NCBI GenBank assembly: GCA_963930775.1
Contig: OZ005693.1
Span: forward strand, 6,572,001 to 6,636,000
DNA length: 64,000 nt
Reading direction: 5' to 3'
Origin: Cliona cf. orientalis
Lineage: Eukaryota; Porifera; Demospongiae; Clionaida; Clionaidae
How positions within the stretch are numbered: position 1 is the first letter of the stretch; the number at the start of each line of letters is the position of its first letter. Shown here piece after piece: positions 10,001 to 19,000 of this stretch. The notes below the pieces were generated by a model. The model saw only the letters and a program-made list of their open reading frames with translations. It had not been told where the DNA came from and made no database searches. The position numbers and the translations under genes are program-made.

Positions 10001-13000
10001 TGTAAATGGTCAGACATCAGATATTAATGAAGGGCCAGTGGGCAGTTTTGAAATGCTACATATGCAAACGAAAACATCTTCATGCAAATTTGCACAGCTA
10101 CAGCCATCAATGTGGGTATTAGGCCCACCCTCAATAAGCCTAACCAAATAAACAGGATGGGGTCAGGCTATCCACAGCTTGAATGGACTGAATGGTCTGA
10201 TATAGGCAATTTTGACGGAAAATAATTGTCCAGTGTCCAATTGTTAATATAAGCCAATGGTAGCTAATGAAACTTACCATAAAAGTTACACACTAAGTTA
10301 CAACCTAAGATAAAAGAATATGTGAGGTGAGTGTGTAATGTAATGTAAATAATTCATTCGAAGCACAGGAAAAGGTACTGTGCAATAATTTTTATATCAG
10401 CATGTAGAGTGTATCAAATATAAAAATTGAATCGTCTCAGATTTTTGATTTTCACTTTCAATTTTGAGATACGAGTCATAGTAGTTTCTGACCACTAAAC
10501 TATGAATAAAATTATTACTATCCAGATGGTGCAATGGTTAAGCTCAACGTCTACCAACCAGTGCCAAAATTAATAATTATGTGCACTGGTTCAAATCCCA
10601 CCCGGGGCCAATTTTTTTCCATCTTTTTTTCACTGCCAGTGATGCTGGGAAGGTAGTCTACATAATTATAATCAATGTTTGCAACCTGAAATTTTCTGCC
10701 TTACCTGTGCGAACACAAATTTTGTGACATACCTGACCTACTGTAGCAAACATGTATGATAGGAAATGGTGACATACCATGACATTGTTAAGGTTACGGG
10801 TGACAGTTCGCCCACGCACGGGCAATCCCCATAGTCAGTAATGGAGCATACCAAGAAAAACCACAAATGAAAACGGTGCGTCAAGTTTCACAAAGATGGC
10901 GTCTCCTTTGACTGAAAGTAAGTGTTAATCTTGTTGCTTGGACATCTGGGCAGGGCTGGAATTGGTTTAGATTTGAAGGCCACCTGTCAGGAACGAACCA
11001 GACGGCTGTGTTTACCGTCTGGTCCGCCATTTACGCTTGGTGTAAAATGGCCTTCTTTCGTGTTGTTTTCGTGCTACGGAAGCTCTGTGAACTTGGGAAC
11101 AGATTCAAACACTGGAGCAAGGTAAGTACTTGATAACTACACTGTAGATAGTGGACAAGGAGCCATTGTCTGTGCAAAATCTGGTCAAAGTAAGGTCTAT
11201 GACCACCATTGTCACGATCTCGTGCGTCAAGTTTTGCCCAGACAAAGACTTCTTGTCTGCTATCTACAGTTTAGTTATCAAATACGTACCTTGCTCCAGT
11301 GCTGGAATCTGTTCCCAAGTTCGTAGAGCCTCCCTAGAACGAGAGCTACACGAAAGAAGGCCATTTTACACCAAGTGTAATGGCAGACCAGACGGTAAAC
11401 ACAGCCGTCTGGTTCATTCCTGACAGGTGGCCTTCAAATCTAAACCAATTCCAGCCCTGCCCAGATGTCCAAGCAACAAGATTAACACATCTTTTCAGTC
11501 AAAGGAGACGCCATCTTCGTGAAACTTGACGCACCGTTTTCATTTGTGGTTTTTCTTGGCATGCTCCATTACTGACTATGGGGATTGCCCGTGCGTGGGC
11601 GAACTGTCACCCGTAACCTTAATTAATTACTCCTTGATAAAATTCTTTTATCTTAGGTTGTGGTTTAGCTTGTTACTTGCCCAGTAGAAATTTACTTTTC
11701 TGCGGTTATTAGGTAATGATGACGTAATCTATGAGGTAATTGCCAGAAAACTCAGGGCCTCTGTGGAGCCTTTCTGAGACTTGAAAATCGGTATATATGT
11801 AGAGTATCTGACGCATGTATCCAGCGAATACATTATAAGCTGAGCGCTACTTTCTCTGCAAAGTACCGCCGGCTGAACTTCACGCGTTCTCTTGGCTGAC
11901 GTAATCCCGTGGATAAATAAAGCTAGCCTTGTGCTATATATAGCACGCACGCTGTGTGCCATGCCGCGACTAACCTGATGTTCAGAAGCTGTCGAGTTTG
12001 TCTCCTGTGATTGAAAATTGTCAGTGTGAAGGTCGAGAGTCGGCCGCGGTCGACTCTCAGACTCCATCTCTGCGATTGAGGCGCCAGTATCAATGTGTGT
12101 ACGCACTATGTTGACGACCTTTTACCATAATATTATTATGAACCATTATGCATGCAGCTACTGGGCAAGTGGTCAAGTTTTCATAGTTAAACACTAAACA
12201 ACACTAAGACACTAAGACACTAAAAAAACACTAAAAAACACACTAAGTAGAAAAAAAAGAAATAATTCATGGAGGAACTGGGAGCACTTGGGGACATAAT
12301 TTTTACACGGGCACGCAGAATGGGTCAAAATACGAAATTTGATGGCGGGTAATTTTTATTCACGCCTTAGAATTAAAGTTATGGCACTTTTTGAAGTATT
12401 CCCATATATTTGTATAGGAAGCCATGCATTTGCAATGTTTCCGCCCACGCGCACATCAATGTGACGACCATTACCCACTTTGGTCAAAATTGATATAATA
12501 TAGGCTGCCTGCTTGCATTGTATGGCTCTACTATGCACCCAGCTCGATTATAATTATGGTGGTTTCCGGACAATTTTTTTCTGCTTAGTGTGTGGTCCAC
12601 TTGAAAAAAAAAAGATTTAATGTAAATAATATGTTTGAGACTCTGAGAAGCCATTCACAACAAACTATTCATATGAGCACGCAGAATGGATCACACCTGA
12701 AAATTTCTTGGAAGCGGAATTTTGATTCACACCTTAGAATTAAAGATATCACACTTAAGTGTTTCCCCATATGTTTGTATAGGGAAGCCATGCGTTTGCA
12801 ATATATCCCTAGTAAAAATTCTTGAAAAGATCTTGTATGATCTTGTATGATATTTCAGGGTTTTCTGGGGTGATCCAAGATGGGAAATTAGTTATGAAAT
12901 CCCTGGAGCACTTAATTATGTAAGATCTTAGTTCCACAAGATGAAATATCTAAAGATAGAAATCATTACAGATCTTGCAGGATTATCTAACTAAAGTGTA

Positions 13001-16000
13001 AGGTCTTAACAAAATCATGCAGGATTAAGTAAGATCCTATACTGGGATATTAATTCAAGATCTTTCAAAATCATGTGTGCTGTAGCGAGATAATGACAAT
13101 ATAGAATCTTTAAGAACAGCCCTGATCTTATGCAGAATCCTGTAAGAATCTTAGGTACATTCCTGCAAGATCCCAGCAAAGATCTTTATGTATCTTGGTT
13201 CCAAAACCATGAAAGATCTAGCACAAGATCTTTGCAATATCTTGGGAGATCACCTCTTGTGATCTTGCAAGACATTTTTACTAGGGATGTTTTCCGCCCA
13301 TGTGCTATGTGAAAAATGGGGAATACCCGTGGTGTGCGTTACTTAGAAACTTTCTCAAATTTGAGTATAGGTTGTTTGCTTGCTTTGAATGGCTCTACTG
13401 TGCATCCTAGGTCGTTTTCCAGACAATTTTTTCTGCTTAGTGTGCACGCTAGCTTATAAAAAAAAAACATACATGGTGATGTTTCATTCCATCCCAGCCA
13501 GATAGAAATAAAATGGCGTGTTCCATACGTAACTATAGAGCTCTGTAGAGCACATACCCCACGCGCACATCGCGCAATTAAGGTTACGGGATAGTGTTCC
13601 GCCCACGCATGGTCAAAGTTCACATGAATAATAAATGAGGCAGTTATATTCCAGTTTTTGTCCATGTTCTTTGCACAGTCAAGGCACAGGTAAGTAGCTC
13701 TCCTGATGCCTGCCCCATGGTCCACAAAAACGAAAAGCAAACCTGCCACTGTCTGTCTGCAAGCGCGGGTAAGTTTTGCAATTTCCTGCGTCAGTTATTG
13801 CCAAGGTAAACAGCTTCTATGTAATGATATACAAACGAAACGATAGCTTACGAGTCTCTACAGGGCCAGGTATAGCGTTTGAACTCTGTCGAGTTATACG
13901 AACAGAAAGCGAACATAAAAACTTACTGCTCAGCTGCCATGTGACTCGCTTAATGGTGGCCCTCCAGGACAAAACCTTGTCTGATGACTCGCCATCTTAG
14001 AGTTTTCGAAAAAGCGCTATACTTGGCCCTGCTCCGATCGATGGACTATCGTGAACGACAGCGAAGTCAGTTCGTTCGAGTCTCTGGTCTTCAAAAGTTG
14101 ACGCAGGAACTTCGACTTTGTGTATATCTGGAAATGGTCGACATTCGTTCGCATTTCCGACTAAACCGCATTAAAACATACGTGAATTGTGTCTGTGCGC
14201 AATCATTTATAAATTGCACGTCGAATACTATCCCGTAACCTTAATCTATAGATTTACTTTCGGTGCATGGCTATAATTTTGTGAACTTCAGAGAAATAAT
14301 GGAAATGCTGCTTCCGTTGACATTTGAAAAAGCACTCTCTGCACCCAGACCTAGCCCAGACTAGGAAGATATGAATTTTTATCTATATTTGTTATAACAA
14401 TAGTAGTATAGCTATCTTACATTATGATTGGTTCCATAGGGCAGTCACTATAGACATCACGAGCCTTATTTGGAACATCGACGATCTTTACCATGGAGTC
14501 ATACGCTAGTTGTGCGCATGAGCAGAAAGCACAATTATTGGTATGCATATGCATTGAAGGGCACTGTCGATGGGCGTGGCTACGGTGACCAACAAAAATG
14601 CACTATTTGTGACACTCGTGGACCGTATTCCTCGATTTGACGCACACTGAAGCCAGTTTTTCGCCGAATTGGACTCATTCCTTTTGATTACGAGTCGCTT
14701 AGACGCCTATGTCTCGAGATATGGCCATTTTGTGCTAACGATGACGACGATACAACCGATTACTTTACCCCTTCCTTGCGCATGCACGCGGGGTAATAAA
14801 TATAAATGGGAGTGGGACGGGCAGAGGCCAATGGTGATAGAATGTGCATTCAACTATTCTAATCGTAGCTAGCACGAAAATAACACCTGAAGTGTAAAGC
14901 CATGTTTACACTAGGCCTTTCAACTGCTTTAGAAGCCAAATTAGGTTTAAGCTGCCTTTGTAGTGTATATACACACTAAACTTCTTTACAAGTTGCTTTC
15001 TAAATCAGTCTATAAACCATGTACCTAGAAGGTGGTTTCAAACAGGTTTAGAATATTATGTTGCCATGCATGCAAACTGTCCACCTGTAAATGCTCTAAG
15101 CTGGCTTAAGGCACTTACATTATTATGGGGGATTTAAGGCCCTATGTATCAACATGATCAAAGCCAAAAGAAACATTTTAAGCGGGCGCATTTGGAGGTG
15201 ATCAGAGTCAGTTAACAACACTACATTATTCAATCATTGATAGCCGATTTCAATCACAAACCCTGCTTAAAATCGAAGAGTGGCAGTAATGGACTGCCCC
15301 AGAAGATTTTAAAACACCGTAGCAGTACAAAACTATCGATTCTAGTTGGCAAGCAAACGAGCTGGCCTTTCAATTTTTACATGTTAGCAAACCATGCCCT
15401 ATTACACATGCATACAAAATGGAGCCAGAACGGCTAGCAGGAATGGAGCAACTGTCTGGACGGAGCAGAATGGAACGAAAATATCACCATTTACATACTT
15501 CAAGAACTTAAATTTTACAGAACTGACTCTTCATGGGGTACTGCTCCGTCATAAAGAAGTTCACACTTAGCTATAATAGCTATAACCCTACAAACCCTTC
15601 ATACCCTTTTCTGCCATTTTCCAGTCGAGTGTAATCCCTTTTCCCTTGCAGAAATCTAGCAACAATGCAAATTGCTTTAATTCCTCTTGCTTATACTCCT
15701 TTGCATTTTTTTCATCCATTGTGCTGAGAGACTGTTTTCCTAATTGTAATAGAGGACTGTCTCGAGATATATTACCAGCAATAGATTGTGCAATTTTATT
15801 GTGGGTCCATTTTGAATCTTGTCGCTGGAAGCTTCTTTTCACTCTTCTCAGAATTTCCCCCTTCAGAAATTCATTATATCTCAAAAGTCCATCATCTACT
15901 TCCAGAGTATCCAATAATACCTCAGTGGTCTCTTGACTTAATTGTATCTTCATTCTGTTAAAAATATTTAACATATCATTCACTCTGATGCTTTTGTTGC

Positions 16001-19000
16001 CTAGTTTGTCAGCTGATGTTAGCATGTGTACAAAGAGAGGGCGGTGGGTGATAAGATGCTGTTCCAGCCGAGTGATTTCTTCAATTATACGGGCCTTACT
16101 TTGTACTTTATAGTAGGTACGCGCTGTTCCTACCTGCAGTTTGTCAGTTTCTTCTTCCTTAGAAGCCTGCATACAAGTATTCATAATCAATACTACACAC
16201 ATGAACAATAATCAGGTGACCGAATTTGATAAAACCTGGCATATAGGATCCGCACAATGCACAATTTAGTACCTCAAGTTTTTATCATAATAATATTATT
16301 CACTTTTCTATTAATCTTTGCCATCATCTACGGAGGCTAACCATAAGCAAAATAAATGTTAATTTTGATCTACCTAGTCTGTACAGCTGCTGTATATATT
16401 TCTTGCTAAGGGCACGAATTAGACTTCCATACACAGGTTATCTAGGTACAGCTAGATTCATGGAATTACTGTACGTTAGCTTCTTAGGCATCAAAGAATT
16501 AGTGGCTGTTAACGACAAAATTGTACTCTTGCTGGATCTTGACATTCCTTCTGAATGGGTCCATTTAATTGACTTCCTGTTCACACATAGTACATGATAA
16601 ACAAAGTGAGTCATCTCCTAAGTGAAGCACGTGAGCAGTCTCAAACTTACAGGTGAGTTACCTCTAGGGTAGAACTTATCAAAGATGAATCAAGCACAAA
16701 AATCCCACATGGCAGGTTTTCTCATAGACGGTCATGTACTATATGCATGCATACATCACTAATACAATTATAATACCATAATATACTGTCTACCGTAAAT
16801 CTGGAAATTTTCGTTGTAAAAATATTTTCGTAGTCGGTGGCGGCTACGAAAATTAATCTTACGAAAATTAGTATGCACTATTAACGCTAATGCGGTAAGG
16901 GGTCGTTCCTACGAAAATATTTTACACGAAAATTTATCATAATATTATGAAAGTTTCTGTACACGAAAATTTCCAGATCTACGGTATGTGGAAAATTTGT
17001 ATTGGGAGAAAAATTGTAATTTCATCACCTGCTTTCATTGATAATTTTTATTATTATTACATGGAGGATATGGCGATCTTCACTGCACTGGAAATTTATT
17101 CCACTAAAAATTTCAGGGTAACTGGGCTTGGTGAATTTTTTCCAGTGAAATTTTGTTTGCAGTTTTGTTACCTTCAGGTGACAATTATTTGCAGGTATAT
17201 TTTTCTGCAAGTTTGCCTAAGAAAGTATTTGTATGAAAATGGTAGAAATTGACATACCATAATATAATATAATAATATTATGTGAAAACTGTCTTGATAA
17301 ATATTTTACCAAGCCCAGCTACCTTTGTATTGCAGAAAGCTTTATGGAAAAATTTTTTCACCGACGCGGTAAATATTGCCATTGCCCTCTATGCAATGTT
17401 TAACACAGGACAAAAATTAACTATCGCCAATGACAGCAGGTGGCATAATTATTTCTATATAATATGACCGGATTTGAGAAAAGGGGGCACTTTGGGAATT
17501 TCCCAAATTTTTTGTTTATATATAGCAGCTATTAACTTAAAACCTGGCAGGAATATTCTTCATCATCGTACTACAATCGCTGCAAATGGTGGCCCCGCCT
17601 ACTTCCGGTGTGGGCGGGGCGAGCACCCGCATCAATCTCATTCCAAAAACGCCATCCTATGCCTCACTTTGGCGGCTCACCACTCGGGACAGGAGGCTAG
17701 CTTGCTCAGGCTTCTAACGTTGGATTACTGCCTTGAAATGGAAGTTGAAAAATGATAAAAAATCACGTTTTGCGCAAGGTGCCCTCTTTTCTCAAATCTG
17801 GTTGCATAATATTATAGAGTGCACACTAATGTTGGCGGGGACGTTTTTCTGAGCCGCAGAAGTAACAAACATTATGCTGAATTATCATAATTACTGTAGT
17901 ACTAGAAATAATTAACTAGCAATAAGCATTTCACTTTCCTCTAGCCGACTTTTAATCAATTTTAATTCTAATGTTTTGACACCTATTTGGGTGTCCTCGT
18001 CAGGGAATAAAGGTACAATGACAAAACAAGCGGTTAAAATGGGTTGTATCGTGGAAGCCATACAGATCAAAGGCACTGCTTGTAGTTTATCTAACCCAGA
18101 CCACAGGTAGCAGTAGTTAGGATTGGAAGTTAGAACATGGTAGTTAGAACATGATACAAGCCACATAAAGCAATGGTTTACTTTAGTAACTGTCTCATGT
18201 ATTTCAGGTAAATCACTATACTGCCTATGCTTTATGTGTAATATTTAATTATGGTGATGATACTGCACATGCATTCGATCATGCATGCGCGTTGAGGGTG
18301 GGTGTGGCTGAAAGGTGACTAATTATGATGATGTCCACAAAGAATGGTCTACAGTAGGGAGAGGTGCGCTCTCGGTTCATGGAGTCAGACTGGTGGTGTA
18401 TGTGCCACGACTTGATTGAAAAGTGGTGCTTGCTACTTCTGATGCCATTTTATGTTGGTGTTGCCAAGCGTGCTCTGCGACCACGGAAGTGTTGGTGTCA
18501 CTATTCTTCACCACTCATTGATGCTCCTTGACCCTAATCCAGAATTGTGTGTCCTAATTGGCCAATGTACATGTACGTCCAAGAGCAGTCCTTGCAACGA
18601 ATCTGGTATATAATTCCCGTGCAGTGCTCAACTGGAACTGGGTCCTTGGGCTTTATCAGAAGTTTACCATGTGCTACAGCATAGTACAGTGCAGTGCACT
18701 CTAGGGCCTGAGGACATGGGTCTCCTCTCCTATACACAATATAATGCCCCACTACCCCCCTCCTGGACACTATAGGGGCAACATAGTATACACGTATAAT
18801 GTAGAAACTAAGCCCCAGATAGGGGCACTGGACATGCATGTATTTGATGTCAAATCCCCTTTCATTTTCCAACCGTGGAAGGGGATAGAGTAGGATTTGA
18901 TAGACAAGGCTGGTCCCACCTTACGGTAAGTTGATGAGGTGATGTATAGTGCCCGGGAGGGGTGTAGTTGGGCATTACACTGATAGGTGCATAATCTCTG

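Noticed and set aside
10922-11423. Plus-strand frames within the foldback as transposase
   Set aside because: Both derive from the inverted arms and show no domain.
17912-18166. Possible extra EFCAB12 exon (KTLELKLIKSRLEESEMLI)
   Set aside because: Coiled-coil-like, but with no good splice sites, and exons 1 and 2 already join in phase 0 without it.
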